From Streptomyces olindensis (GTDB lineage Bacteria > Actinomycetota > Actinomycetes > Streptomycetales > Streptomycetaceae), in contig JJOH01000001.1 in the NCBI GenBank assembly GCA_000696115.1, positions 62,001 to 126,000 on the forward strand: DNA of 64,000 nucleotides. Reading direction: 5' to 3'. The notes beneath the pieces were generated by a model. It ran no database searches. It saw only the letters and a list, made by a program, of their open reading frames with translations, and was not told the DNA's origin. The position numbers and the translations under genes are program-made. Below are positions 40,485-48,955 of this stretch, in pieces. The number at the start of each line of letters is the position of its first letter. The stretch's first letter is position 1.

Positions 40485-42314
40485 TTGCCGAGCAAGTCGT
40501 CCGCGCGCCTCGCCGCGCTCACCGTCGCCGCCGCGTGCTCCGCGGCATCCACGATCGTCCTCACCACCCCCGCGCACGCGGAATCGGTCCGTGTCCACGA
40601 CATCCAGGGCAGCACCCGGATATCCCCGTACGCCGGCAAGCAGGTCACGGACGTGACCGGAATCGTCACCGACATCCGCACCTACGGCTCGTCCCGCGGC
40701 TTCTGGATCCAGGACCCGACCCCGGACGCCGACCCGGCGACCAGCGAGGGCGTCTTCGTCTTCACCGGCTCCACCCCGAAGGGCGTGGCCGTCGGTGACT
40801 CCGTCAAGGTCAGCGGCACGGTCGCGGAGTACGTCCCCGGCGGCACCACCTCCGGCAACCAGTCCCTGACCGAGATCACCAAGCCGACGACCACGGTCGT
40901 CTCCAGCGGCAACCCGCTCCCGGCCGCGACCGTCGTCGACGCGAAGTCCGTCCCGGCCGCCTACGCCCCGGCCGGCGACACCGCCGCGAACGGCTCGGTC
41001 AACGCCCTGCCGCTCCAGCCGTCGAAGTACGCCCTCGACCGCTACGAGTCCCTGGAGGGCATGACCGTCCGGGTCTCCGACGCGCGCGTGGTCGGCGCCA
41101 CCGACCCGTACACCGAGCTGTGGGTGACGGTGAAGCCGTACGAGAACCGCAACCGCCGCGGCGGCACGGTCTACGGCTCCTACGACGACCAGAACACGGG
41201 CCGCCTCCAGATCCAGTCCCTCGGCTCGACGGCGGACTTCCCGAAGGCGAACGTCGGCGACACGCTCGCGGGCAGCACCACGGGCCCGCTGGACTACAAC
41301 CAGTTCGGCGGCTACACCCTGGTCGCGAGCGAGCTCGGCACGCTGAAGAGCGCGGGCCTGGAGCGCGAGACCACGCGCAAGCAGCGCTCCTCGGAACTGG
41401 CCGTCGCGACGTACAACGTCGAGAACCTCGACCCGACGGACGACACGTTCGCCGCCCACGCCGCCGCGATCGTGAACAACCTGCGGTCGCCGGACATCGT
41501 GTCCCTGGAGGAGATCCAGGACAACAACGGCGCGAAGAACGACGGCACGGTCGCCGCCGACCAGACCCTGACGAAGCTGATCGACGCGATCGTCGCCGTC
41601 GGCGGCCCGCGCTACGACTGGCGCTCGATCGACCCGACCGACAACACGGACGGCGGAGAGCCGGGCGGCAACATCCGCCAGGCGTTCCTGTTCAACCCGG
41701 AGCGGGTCTCCTTCACGGACACCCCGGGCGGCGACGCCACGACGGCCACCGGCGTGACGAAGATCCGCGGCAAGGCGCACCTGACGCACAGCCCCGGCCG
41801 TATCGCCCCCGCCGACGAGGCCTGGAAGAACAGCCGCAAGCCGCTGGCCGGCGAGTTCGCCTTCCGCGGCCGCACGGTCTTCGTGATCGCCAACCACTTC
41901 AACTCCAAGGGCGGCGACCAGGGCCTGACCTCCCAGTACCAGCCGCCGTCCCGCAGCTCCGAGACGCAGCGCCACCAGCAGGCCACCCTGGTGAACGCCT
42001 TCGTCAAGGACATCCTGGACACCCAGAAGAACGCGGACGTCATCACGCTCGGCGACATCAACGACTTCGAGTTCTCGCAGACCACCGAGATCCTGGAGGG
42101 CCGCGGCGAACTGTGGTCCGCCATCAAGTCGCTCCCCCGCAACGAGCGTTACTCGTACGTCTACCAGGGCAACAGCCAGGTCCTCGACCAGATCCTGATC
42201 AGCCCGTCGATCCGCCGCGACTGCGACTTCGAGTACGACAGCGTGCACGTCAACGCGGAGTTCAACGACCAGATCAGCGACCACGACCCGCAGGTCCTGC
42301 GGTTCCGCCCCTAG
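40485..42314 (+). CDS. Secreted endonuclease/exonuclease/phosphatase family protein (ExeM/NucH type)
   Basis: A 609-residue extracellular nuclease-like protein. It starts with TTG at 40485, supported by GGAGGG nine bases upstream, and a Sec signal cleaved after AHA near residue 32. Residues ~35-290 form an OB-fold/lamin-like N-terminal region (VTDVTGIVTDIRTYGSSRGFW). The catalytic EEP domain follows: VATYNVENLDP, IVSLEEIQDNNG (metal Glu), VIANHFNSKGGD, ITLGDINDFEFS, and SDHDPQVLRF with the catalytic Asp-His at the end. Probably degrades extracellular DNA for nutrients. A perfect hairpin terminates it. Confidence 0.9.
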   Translation: MPSKSSARLAALTVAAACSAASTIVLTTPAHAESVRVHDIQGSTRISPYAGKQVTDVTGIVTDIRTYGSSRGFWIQDPTPDADPATSEGVFVFTGSTPKGVAVGDSVKVSGTVAEYVPGGTTSGNQSLTEITKPTTTVVSSGNPLPAATVVDAKSVPAAYAPAGDTAANGSVNALPLQPSKYALDRYESLEGMTVRVSDARVVGATDPYTELWVTVKPYENRNRRGGTVYGSYDDQNTGRLQIQSLGSTADFPKANVGDTLAGSTTGPLDYNQFGGYTLVASELGTLKSAGLERETTRKQRSSELAVATYNVENLDPTDDTFAAHAAAIVNNLRSPDIVSLEEIQDNNGAKNDGTVAADQTLTKLIDAIVAVGGPRYDWRSIDPTDNTDGGEPGGNIRQAFLFNPERVSFTDTPGGDATTATGVTKIRGKAHLTHSPGRIAPADEAWKNSRKPLAGEFAFRGRTVFVIANHFNSKGGDQGLTSQYQPPSRSSETQRHQQATLVNAFVKDILDTQKNADVITLGDINDFEFSQTTEILEGRGELWSAIKSLPRNERYSYVYQGNSQVLDQILISPSIRRDCDFEYDSVHVNAEFNDQISDHDPQVLRFRP

Positions 42315-42319
42315 CACGC

Positions 42320-42354
42320 GGGGCGGGGCCGGACGCGCCGTCCGGCCCCGCCCC
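42320..42354. terminator. Bidirectional hairpin terminator
   Basis: Perfect 15-bp stem GGGGCGGGGCCGGAC (42320-42334) / GTCCGGCCCCGCCCC (42340-42354), 5-base loop, exactly between two convergent genes. Confidence 0.85.
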
Positions 42355-43059
42355 TCAGGGCACCAGCCCGAGGACGTGGTCGTACCGCTTGACGGAGCCG
42401 CTCTCCAGCAGTCCGGGCCAGTTCTGCACCCGCTTCCACTGCTCGGTCGCCGAGCCGACACCGTCGCCCGGCGCCGCCAGGGCGTCGATGTGTGCCTGGG
42501 CGCTCTCCCACTCGGCGTAGTTGAGCACCCGGGTGCCGTCCGTACTGAGGTGGAAGTGGGCGGAGATACCACCGGGACGCGGCTCCGACTCGCTCGCCAG
42601 GGCCTCGAAGACCGCGTCGACCCAGGCACGCTGCCGCTCCTCGTCGGGCCCGTCGAACCGGACGTCGACGATCACGACACACCCCGGAACCGGCGCCGCG
42701 CCCTCACGCCCGCCGCCGCTGCGATAGCGCCGGTACGGCACGAGCTCCACCCGCTCGATCCCCGGCACGGCCGTGTCGATCTCGTCGACGCGCTCCTGCC
42801 GGTGGGTCTTCGCGAACGCCTCGTAGGCCTGCTCGGTTCTCCACTGCGAGTAGTGCAGCAGGGTGTCCCCGTCGTGCCCCGCGTACACGTGGTAGCCCAG
42901 CAGGTCTCCGGTCGGCCAGGGCCGACGCTCCCAGGCCCGCGCGATCGCCTCCACGGCCTGCCGCTGCCGCTCGGGGGTGCCGACCCGCCAGGTACTGAAG
43001 AAGGGAGCACCGATGCGGGGGTCGGTGAGATCGGGGTGCTGTTCGGTCCGCCGGGTCAT
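42355..43059 (-). CDS. Duplicated antibiotic-biosynthesis-monooxygenase (ABM) domain protein
   Basis: A 234-residue protein with two ferredoxin-like ABM domains (first ~15-105, LLGYHVYAGHDGDTLLHYSQW; second ~125-225, ISAHFHLSTDGTRVLNYAEWES). Both share the L-x-Y-[SA]-[QE]-W core. ABM proteins oxidise quinones or bind heme; here no partner genes hint at a substrate. Monocistronic, with a terminator at its end. Confidence 0.8.
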   Translation of the reverse strand: MTRRTEQHPDLTDPRIGAPFFSTWRVGTPERQRQAVEAIARAWERRPWPTGDLLGYHVYAGHDGDTLLHYSQWRTEQAYEAFAKTHRQERVDEIDTAVPGIERVELVPYRRYRSGGGREGAAPVPGCVVIVDVRFDGPDEERQRAWVDAVFEALASESEPRPGGISAHFHLSTDGTRVLNYAEWESAQAHIDALAAPGDGVGSATEQWKRVQNWPGLLESGSVKRYDHVLGLVP

Positions 43060-43576
43060 TGAACACTCCAGTCGTGTACGCCGATTGCCACGCCCCTCAC
43101 CTTTCAACCTCGACCGAACTTGAGGTCAAGTGGGGTTCGGGGACTCGGCGTTGCTGCTGGAGCCGGGTGGGCCCGCAACCCGGCGGAGCGGGGTGCCTCC
43201 CCCAAGCTCTCGGCTTCGCTCGAGCAGGGGGGACCCCCACCGCCCACCCGTGCCGCCCTTAGCGGCACGATTGCCCCGCAGCTGAGCCAGAGCACGCCCG
43301 CAGCCGGGCGGGGCGGGTCCCCGCGGCGGCGGGCCTGCGGCGGCAGCCACGACGCGCCCGCACCCGTCGTCGTACGCAAGGGGCCGTGTCGGGGGGGTGT
43401 CCGCCCGCAGCGGTTGGCGCGTCAACGAACAGTCGGTCGGCACCCAAGTCGATCGCGCCGTTCCGAGGACGGAGACCCCCGGCGCGGCCCCGCCCACCAC
43501 CGGCGAGTAGGCGCGACACAAGCCCCCACACAGCCGGACAGGCCGCCGCAGGCACCGCGCCACGCGTCACCGCACC
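43060..43576. other. 517-bp intergenic region with repeat hairpins
   Basis: No credible gene: the long open frames have no family similarity and are by-products of the base composition. It contains a dispersed-repeat-like element (43191-43240) and a 7-bp hairpin GTGCCGC-loop-GCGGCAC (43250-43268), plus GC-rich inverted segments up to ~43,340. Confidence 0.6.
43191..43240. repeat. Streptomyces CTCTCGGCTTCGCTCGAGCAGGGG-type repeat
   Basis: A 50-base imperfect palindrome with CCCCC/GGGGGG outer arms and GCTC/GAGC inner arms. I recognise this sequence style as a common dispersed element in Streptomyces intergenic DNA; only one copy is in the window. Confidence 0.55.
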
Positions 43577-43942
43577 TCACCGATGCCCGTGCGCATGCCT
43601 CCACCGCACGACCCCGACAGCCACCACGGCCCCCGCCGCCCCGGCCACCAGCACCGGCTTCGGATGCCGCATCCCGGCCTGCACCACGGTCCGCACCGGC
43701 CGCGGCCCGACATGAGCAGCACGGTCCTGCACGGAGTGCCCCGCCTGCGCCGCGCTGCTGCGCAACTGCACCGTCATGGCCCCGGCCTTGTCCCGAAGGT
43801 CGGCGGCCCGCGCCCGCGCACGCCCCTTCACATCGGCCTTCCCGGCCAACTCCTCCACCGTGTTCCCGAGTTCACCACGCGTCCGCTCGATCTGACGCCG
43901 CAACTCGTCGGGCCCTTTCGCCCCACCCGTCGGCTCCGTCAT
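43577..43942 (-). CDS. DUF3618 domain membrane protein
   Basis: A 121-residue protein: the N-terminal DUF3618 helix pattern PDELRRQIERTRGELGNTVEELAGKADVKGRA, a variable stretch, and one C-terminal membrane helix (PVLVAGAAGAVVAVGVV). Usually encoded with a holin-like protein, as here (ATGA overlap at 43939). The function of the pair, probably cell-envelope related, is not established. Confidence 0.85.
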   Translation of the reverse strand: MTEPTGGAKGPDELRRQIERTRGELGNTVEELAGKADVKGRARARAADLRDKAGAMTVQLRSSAAQAGHSVQDRAAHVGPRPVRTVVQAGMRHPKPVLVAGAAGAVVAVGVVRWRHAHGHR

Positions 43943-44358
43943 CGATGCGCCCTTTCCCTGATCTCCTCGACGTCCGCCTTCACACTGCCGATCGCCTGCT
44001 CAGGCGTCGGCGGCGCGGCCCGCCGCAGCTGCCCCCGCCCCACCGCGGCCAGCACCGCCGCGATCAGGAACAGCACCCCCGTCACGATCAGTGCCGCGGC
44101 CCACACGGGCAGTACCAGCGAGAGAGCGGCGACACCCGTACCGGCCAGCGCGAGCAGCCCGGCGTACGCGACAGCACCCGCCGCGCCGAGCAGCCCACCG
44201 CCCCGCCCCGCCCGCCGGCCCTTCTCAGCCAGCTCTTCCTTGGCGAGAGCCACTTCCTGCCGCACGAGACGGGAGAGCTGTTCCGCGGCCTGTCCGACGA
44301 GCTCACCCACGGAGTGGTGCTCGTCGTGCACGGCCCGATGATCCATGGTCCCGGTCAC
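43939..44358 (-). CDS. Actinobacterial phage-holin-family (DUF1469) membrane protein
   Basis: A 139-residue protein with an amphipathic N terminus (VGELVGQAAEQLSRLVRQEVALAKEEL) and two membrane helices (~55-80 and ~85-110). This is the chromosomal DUF1469 family, not a phage lysis gene. GTG 44358 is chosen because GGAGG lies 8 bases upstream. Forms a two-gene unit with the DUF3618 gene. Confidence 0.85.
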   Translation of the reverse strand: MTGTMDHRAVHDEHHSVGELVGQAAEQLSRLVRQEVALAKEELAEKGRRAGRGGGLLGAAGAVAYAGLLALAGTGVAALSLVLPVWAAALIVTGVLFLIAAVLAAVGRGQLRRAAPPTPEQAIGSVKADVEEIRERAHR

Positions 44359-44474
44359 GGTGTTCCGCCTCCTCTCGAAGTAGGAACCCCCGAGTACCCG
44401 GACGCCCCCCGGCTACCCCTGCGGCCGAACCCGGCCGCCTCTACGGCCCGACCCGGTTGCGACCCGGCTGCGTC

Positions 44475-45200
44475 CTAGCTGTTCCGCTCCCCGCTCGCAC
44501 TCCCACTCCCCCGCTCCCGAAGCCGCGCCAGCTGCGCCTGGAACCAGTCGAGCCGCGCCTGCAACAACGCCGCCTCGGCCACGAGTTCCGGCACGCCCAT
44601 CCCGTCGGCCGCGCCCACCGCCGTCACCCCGCCAGGCCCCGTCGACGCCCCACCCCCACCACCCACAGCCCGCACACACACCCGCACCCCGTCCCCCGCC
44701 AACCGCGCGAACCCGGTCGGCGACAGCGACGTCCGCCCCCGCAGACACCCCCCGCAGCAGGGCGCGAGCGCCCGCCACCCGACAAGCCCCCACCCGGCGT
44801 CGACCAGCGCACTCGCCCGGGCGCCGCAGGCACAGGGCCCCACCGTCACCACCCGCACCCGCTGCCGCGCATACCGGAACCCGCGCTCGAAGCGGATGTA
44901 GGCCCCGAGGACGGAGACCTCCAGCAGTACGGCGGTCCGATGGTCGTCCGCGCAGAGCAGCGCCTCCGCCGCCGCCCGGTCGTGCACGCAGTGGAAGCCG
45001 CAGTCACAGCGGCGATGCGGCGGCCGGTGCCGCAGCCCGTACACACAGGACGCGTCGGCCACGACGCCGTACGGCAGCGCGCCGCCCAGCGACACACCGG
45101 TGAACCCGGCCCGGGTGCCGTCCTGGGACAGCACCGGGTGGGCGATCTTGTATCCGGTCGGCGGCTCCGTCGGACGCTCCGCCGGAAGCCGCAGCCTCAT
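44475..45200 (-). CDS. Conserved cysteine-rich hypothetical protein (probable zinc site)
   Basis: A 241-residue protein with Cys/His clusters suggestive of zinc binding: HRRCDCGFHCVHD (around residue 65), GPCACGARA (around 125) and APCCGGCLRG (around 150). The N terminus PTGYKIAHPVLSQDG and a Gly-rich linker before a C-terminal helix (LLQARLDWFQAQLARLRE) complete it. I do not know its function. Its ATG overlaps the stop of a 46-residue acidic gene upstream (ATGA). Confidence 0.7.
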   Translation of the reverse strand: MRLRLPAERPTEPPTGYKIAHPVLSQDGTRAGFTGVSLGGALPYGVVADASCVYGLRHRPPHRRCDCGFHCVHDRAAAEALLCADDHRTAVLLEVSVLGAYIRFERGFRYARQRVRVVTVGPCACGARASALVDAGWGLVGWRALAPCCGGCLRGRTSLSPTGFARLAGDGVRVCVRAVGGGGGASTGPGGVTAVGAADGMGVPELVAEAALLQARLDWFQAQLARLRERGSGSASGERNS

Positions 45201-45337
45201 CGGGCGACCGGAACCTCTTCGGGCGCGGTCTCCTCGACGTCCTGGAGGTCAGGGAGGTCAGTGAGCTCGACCTCCTCGTCCCGAACCTGCGGCTGCTCCT
45301 CCGCGACCCCGATCGCCAGTGCCTTGCCGAGCTTCAT
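45197..45337 (-). CDS. Small acidic protein, 46 residues
   Basis: A short gene with strong support from GGGAGG six bases before ATG 45337 and an ATGA overlap with the Cys-rich gene. Product: MKLGKALAIGVAEEQPQ then a tail rich in Glu, Asp and Pro (DEEVELTDLPDLQDVEE). An upstream ATG at 45388 (MSHHGQDGR) is a weaker alternative. No known family. It could be a regulatory or carrier peptide for its partner. Confidence 0.6.
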   Translation of the reverse strand: MKLGKALAIGVAEEQPQVRDEEVELTDLPDLQDVEETAPEEVPVAR

Positions 45338-45420
45338 GACGCCTCCCATGACTTCCCGTCCGCGACCGTCCTGGCCATGGTGACTCATCGCGCCCCCGCT
45401 GGGAAGAACACCCAACCCTG

Positions 45421-45458
45421 AAGCACCCCTTAAAAGCACCCCTTAGGAAAATTAAGTA
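45421..45458 (+). promoter_or_regulatory. Putative promoter region of the dapA-type gene with a 13-bp direct repeat
   Basis: AAGCACCCCTTAA (45421-45433) is followed immediately by AAGCACCCCTTAG (45434-45446). TTAAAA (45430-45435), 17 bases, TAAGTA (45453-45458) is a weak promoter candidate. The stretch is unusually AT-rich. Confidence 0.4.
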
Positions 45459-45491
45459 GAACTACACAATCAAGCCGTCGACACTAAGCGC

Positions 45492-46376
45492 ATGACACCT
45501 CCCTTCGGCCGCGCGCTGTGCGCCATGGTCACCCCGTTCTCCGACTCCGGCGCCCTGGACCTGGACGGCGCCCAGCGCCTCGCCGCCCACCTGGTCGGGA
45601 ACGGCTGCGACGGCCTCGTCCTCTCCGGCACGACGGGTGAGTCCCCGACCACCACGGACGCCGAGAAGTCGGCCCTGATCGCAGCGGTCCGCGAGGCCGT
45701 GGCCGACCGGGCCTCGATCGTCGCGGGCGTCGGCACCCCCGACACCCGCCACACCGCCGAACTCGCCAGGGAGGCCGAAAAGGCGGGCGCGGACGGCCTG
45801 CTGGTGGTGGCGCCGTACTACAGCAGGCCCCCGCAGGACGCGCTCGAGGCCCACTTCCGCGAGATCGCCGACAGCACCGGACTCCCGCTCATGCTCTACG
45901 ACATCCCGGCCCGCACCGGCACCCGCGTCGAACCGGAGACGCTCCTCCGCCTCGCCGACCACCCCGGGATCGTCGCGGTCAAGGACTGCTCCAACGACTT
46001 CCTGGCCGCCCAGAAGGTCCTGGCCCGCACGGACCTGGCGTACTACGCGGGCTGCGACGAGCACAATCTCGCGCTGTACGCCGTGGGCGGCGCGGGTTAC
46101 GTCAGCACGGTCGCGAACGTGATCCCGGACCACCTGCGGGCCGTCCTGGACGCCTTCGACGCGGGCGACACCTCCCGGGCCGCCCGGCTCCAGCAGCGGG
46201 CCACGCCCCTCATCGAGGCGATCATGTCGGCGGGCCTGCCGGGCGCCGTCACCGCCAAGGCGCTCCTCGGCGCGCTGCACCTGCCCGGGGGCCGGGTCCG
46301 CGCACCGCTGCGGCCCGCCGACCCTGGGACGGCCGACGGACTGCTCGCACTCCACAGGGACCTGATCAGCACGTGA
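45492..46376 (+). CDS. dapA: 4-hydroxy-tetrahydrodipicolinate synthase
   Basis: A 294-residue enzyme of lysine/diaminopimelate synthesis that condenses aspartate semialdehyde with pyruvate. It has the true-DapA signature SGTTGESPT, Tyr136 with Arg141 (LYDIPARTG) and Schiff-base Lys164 (AVKDCSND), which separates it from the sugar-acid lyases elsewhere in the window. It stands alone, 2.6 kb from dapD. Many Streptomyces have more than one dapA; which copy is the main one cannot be told. Confidence 0.85.
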   Translation: MTPPFGRALCAMVTPFSDSGALDLDGAQRLAAHLVGNGCDGLVLSGTTGESPTTTDAEKSALIAAVREAVADRASIVAGVGTPDTRHTAELAREAEKAGADGLLVVAPYYSRPPQDALEAHFREIADSTGLPLMLYDIPARTGTRVEPETLLRLADHPGIVAVKDCSNDFLAAQKVLARTDLAYYAGCDEHNLALYAVGGAGYVSTVANVIPDHLRAVLDAFDAGDTSRAARLQQRATPLIEAIMSAGLPGAVTAKALLGALHLPGGRVRAPLRPADPGTADGLLALHRDLIST

Positions 46377-46439
46377 TCAGCGCTCAGCACGTGATCACCA
46401 CTCCACGCGATAACCGCTCCGTGCGTGATCACCGCTCCG
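46368..46439. repeat. Four imperfect ~18-bp repeats between convergent genes
   Basis: Consecutive units resembling GCACGTGATCACCGCTCC start near 46368, 46386, 46405 and 46422. They span the dapA stop, the intergenic gap and the end of the opposing gene. Confidence 0.6.
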
Positions 46440-47640
46440 CGAACACCGGCTCCCACCGCCCCTTGGTGTTGTCCTTGGGCGACCGGAAGTCACTGAGCGG
46501 GGTCGTCTTCTCGCCGCCGATGGTCACCAGCACCAGCCGCTGGTGGTACTCGTTCCCGTCCGGCCCGATGTCCCAGGCGACGAGCGAGTTCCCGTCGGCC
46601 CAGGCCAGCAGCTGCTGCCCGCGCACCTCGCGCTGCTTGCCGGTGCGCGCGTCGAGGACGAAGGAGGACGTCTTCCACTTCTGCCCCGCGAACGGACCGG
46701 CGACGAACTGCCCGTCCGGCGACACCCGCGCGTCGACGGACCAGTCCAGGTACCGGTCCGGCGCGGGCCCGGGGACCTCCTTGCCGGTGAAGTCGTAGAA
46801 CTTCTCACCGGGTTCGGTGGGCATCCCGGACCAGACGAGACGGCCGTCGCGCGTGAAGGCGAAGTCCTGGCGGGAGTTGATGAACACGTCGGGGTTGTGC
46901 GCGCCGCCGCCGATTTCCACCCCGGCCCAGGAGCTGCTCCCGGAGGCCACGTCGATGACGTGGAACCCGGTCCGGTCCGACTGCCCGAACGGGGCGTCCC
47001 AGCCCTCCGAGCCCTCGATCTTCACCCGCCGGTCGGGGTTCTCGCTGTACGTCGTCGCGACGAGCTTCCTGCCGTCGGACGAGAACTCCACGCCCGCCAC
47101 CGGCCGGTCGACCGGGATCCACCGCTTGACCTGGCCGCTCGCCAGGTCGAGCAGCCCGATGCGCGGCACGGGCAGGTCCCGCTCCAGGACGGCGGCGGTG
47201 GTCGTCCCCGGGGCGACCGCGACGTAGGACCAGCGCTCGTCCTTCACGTACTTCTTCGTCCGCGGGTTCAGCAGCCAGTACGTACGCTGCGACACGGCAC
47301 GGTCGGCGGACTGCTCGACGGTCGCCCTGGTGAAGTAGGCGGCCAGCGCGACCCGCCCGGCCACGATCATGTCGCGCGGCGGCGACTGGTCCGGGTGAGC
47401 GGTGATGCCGTTCTGCTCCACCCCGCCCGAGGGGCGGACGTCCTCCTTGCCGGAGTCCAGCACGGGCACGGCCACGGCCACGGCGATCACGGCCGCGGCG
47501 GCGGCCGCGGCGGACGCGATGCGCCGACCGCGACGGCGCCGGCGGACCGCGAGCACGCGGTCGGCGAAGCCGGCCGGGGCGGGCTGCTGCCCGTCGGCCT
47601 GGTCGCGCAGTGCGTCACGCACGAGTTCGTCGACGTTCAC
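46429..47640 (-). CDS. Membrane-anchored beta-propeller protein partnered with a SigE-family sigma factor
   Basis: A 403-residue protein: cytoplasmic N terminus (~45 residues, MNVDELVRDALRDQ), one membrane helix (IASAAAAAAAVIAVAVAV), then an extracellular WD/TolB-like propeller (FSSDGRKLVATTYSE, FTRDGRLVWSG, VSPDGQFVAGPF). GTG start overlaps the sigma gene stop (GTGA). This layout suggests a sensor or anti-sigma-like partner of the sigma factor, but no classical zinc anti-sigma motif (HxxxCxxC) is present. Confidence 0.75.
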   Translation of the reverse strand: MNVDELVRDALRDQADGQQPAPAGFADRVLAVRRRRRGRRIASAAAAAAAVIAVAVAVPVLDSGKEDVRPSGGVEQNGITAHPDQSPPRDMIVAGRVALAAYFTRATVEQSADRAVSQRTYWLLNPRTKKYVKDERWSYVAVAPGTTTAAVLERDLPVPRIGLLDLASGQVKRWIPVDRPVAGVEFSSDGRKLVATTYSENPDRRVKIEGSEGWDAPFGQSDRTGFHVIDVASGSSSWAGVEIGGGAHNPDVFINSRQDFAFTRDGRLVWSGMPTEPGEKFYDFTGKEVPGPAPDRYLDWSVDARVSPDGQFVAGPFAGQKWKTSSFVLDARTGKQREVRGQQLLAWADGNSLVAWDIGPDGNEYHQRLVLVTIGGEKTTPLSDFRSPKDNTKGRWEPVFAER

Positions 47641-48194
47641 TGACGCACCTCCACGGGCGAGTAGTCAGGGGAGGGCCGCTGCTCGGCGGCGGCCGGACCG
47701 AGGGCGGCCAGCTCGGGCGCGAGGGCGCGCAGCCGGGCGAGGGAGCGATGGGTGGCGGACCGTACGGTGCCGACGGAGCAGCCCAGGATGCGGGCCACTT
47801 CGCTCTCGGGCAGGTCCTCGAAGTAGCGCAGCACCAGCACGGTGCGCTGCCGCGCGGTCAGCCGGGCCAGCGCGCCGCGCATCAGCAGGCGCAGTTCGGC
47901 CGCGCCGGAGGCGTCCGGGGCGGTGCCGGTCTCCGGCGGTTCGGCGACGCTCAGCTCGCGCCTCGGCCACTTCAGCCGCCAGCGGCTGACCTGCTGCCGG
48001 TAGAGGACCTGCCGGACGTAGGCCTCGGGTTCGTCGATGCGGTGCCAGCGGCCCGCCGCCTTGATCAGCGCGTTCTGCAGCAGATCCTCACCCGCGTGCC
48101 GGTCGCCGCCGCTCAGCAGGACCGCCGTCTTCAGCAGCGCGGACGACCGGTTCGCCACGAACTCCCGGAAGCTCTCCTGCGCTTCGGCATCCAT
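47637..48194 (-). CDS. ECF RNA polymerase sigma factor, SigE (SigE-like) family
   Basis: A 185-residue ECF sigma factor. Region 2 (SSALLKTAVLLSGGDRHAGEDLLQNALIKA, then RQVLYRQQVSRWR) and region 4 with the HTH LPESEVARILGCSVGTVRSATHRSLARL are complete. ATG 48194; a GTG two codons upstream is possible. Co-translated with a membrane propeller protein that may control its activity. Confidence 0.9.
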   Translation of the reverse strand: MDAEAQESFREFVANRSSALLKTAVLLSGGDRHAGEDLLQNALIKAAGRWHRIDEPEAYVRQVLYRQQVSRWRLKWPRRELSVAEPPETGTAPDASGAAELRLLMRGALARLTARQRTVLVLRYFEDLPESEVARILGCSVGTVRSATHRSLARLRALAPELAALGPAAAEQRPSPDYSPVEVRQ

Positions 48195-48363
48195 CGTCAC
48201 CTTCGCTCTCCCCCGGGGCGGACCCTGTGCCCGCTCCCCGTACCCCTTGTGACGCGCGCGGGCACCCCCCGCTATGCCACCCACCGGTACAAAAAAGGAA
48301 CGGCCCGCGTCACAGCCACCTGCAACACGGACCGTCCGCCGAGGTACGGGTACGCTCCCCCGT

Positions 48364-48588
48364 TCAGTTCCAGGCGTACCCGTCCCCGAACAACAGCGTG
48401 TGCTCCAGCACGTCCTCAGCCGGGTCGTCGACCTGACCGACGTTGACCAGCCCGACCCGGTGACCGTTGTGCGAGCCCGTGTTGCTCTCGTCGGCGTGCG
48501 CGACCCCCGCCGGCAGCCAGCACACCGCCACCACCGCGACGGCCCCCGCCAGCAAGCGCGCCGCGCCCCGTCCCCGCTCGTTCCTCAT
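48364..48588 (-). CDS. Small secreted protein
   Basis: A 74-residue product with a Sec signal peptide (RLLAGAVAVVAVCWLPAGVAHA, cleavage after AHA) and a ~42-residue mature part (DESNTGSHNGHRVGLVNVGQ then DPAEDVLEHTLLFG) without cysteines. GAGGACCGG precedes the ATG. Short, chaplin-free, of unknown function; sequence style is that of Streptomyces secreted small proteins. Confidence 0.65.
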   Translation of the reverse strand: MRNERGRGAARLLAGAVAVVAVCWLPAGVAHADESNTGSHNGHRVGLVNVGQVDDPAEDVLEHTLLFGDGYAWN

Positions 48589-48955
48589 GCTCCGGTCCTC
48601 GTTTCGTCGTTTCGGCGAATGATCGGACACTGCGTCCACCCGTTCATCTGCCAAGCCCACCCCGAGGTCACGCCCGGTCATCCGTACGGGATCGTCGGCC
48701 GTCCCGCTCCCGGGCCGGCCGTCGGCCAAACCCTCCGCCGATGCTGCAAGTTGGCGATCAGCGGCGGCCTCTTGAGTGTCTGGGCGCTGCTGTAACAGAA
48801 GCAGACACCAGAGCTGCATGCACCGTGCTCAACAAAGTGCGCCCTCCCGGGCCGTCCTCGGGCCGCGGAAGGGCGCTCATCGGTGACCACGTCGACAACT
48901 GCTCAGCAGCGGGTCAGTGCTCGGTCTGGCGACCGCAGCTCACGGCCGCCGATGA
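48589..48955. other. 367-bp intergenic region
   Basis: Lies between the small secreted protein start and the dapD stop. No open frame with family similarity, no hairpin with flanking U-tract and no clear promoter was found. Confidence 0.5.

Noticed and set aside
40398..42629. 743-residue minus-strand open frame opposite the secreted nuclease.
   Set aside because: Shadow; the plus-strand EEP nuclease has all catalytic motifs and a signal peptide.
43939..44358. Phage holin suggesting a prophage.
   Set aside because: DUF1469/holin-family proteins of this type are ordinary chromosomal genes paired with DUF3618 in actinobacteria; no other phage genes are present.
43120..44478. 452-residue plus-strand open frame in and after the gene-free gap.
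   Set aside because: Pro/Arg/His-rich composition, crosses the DUF3618 and DUF1469 genes, no recognisable domain.
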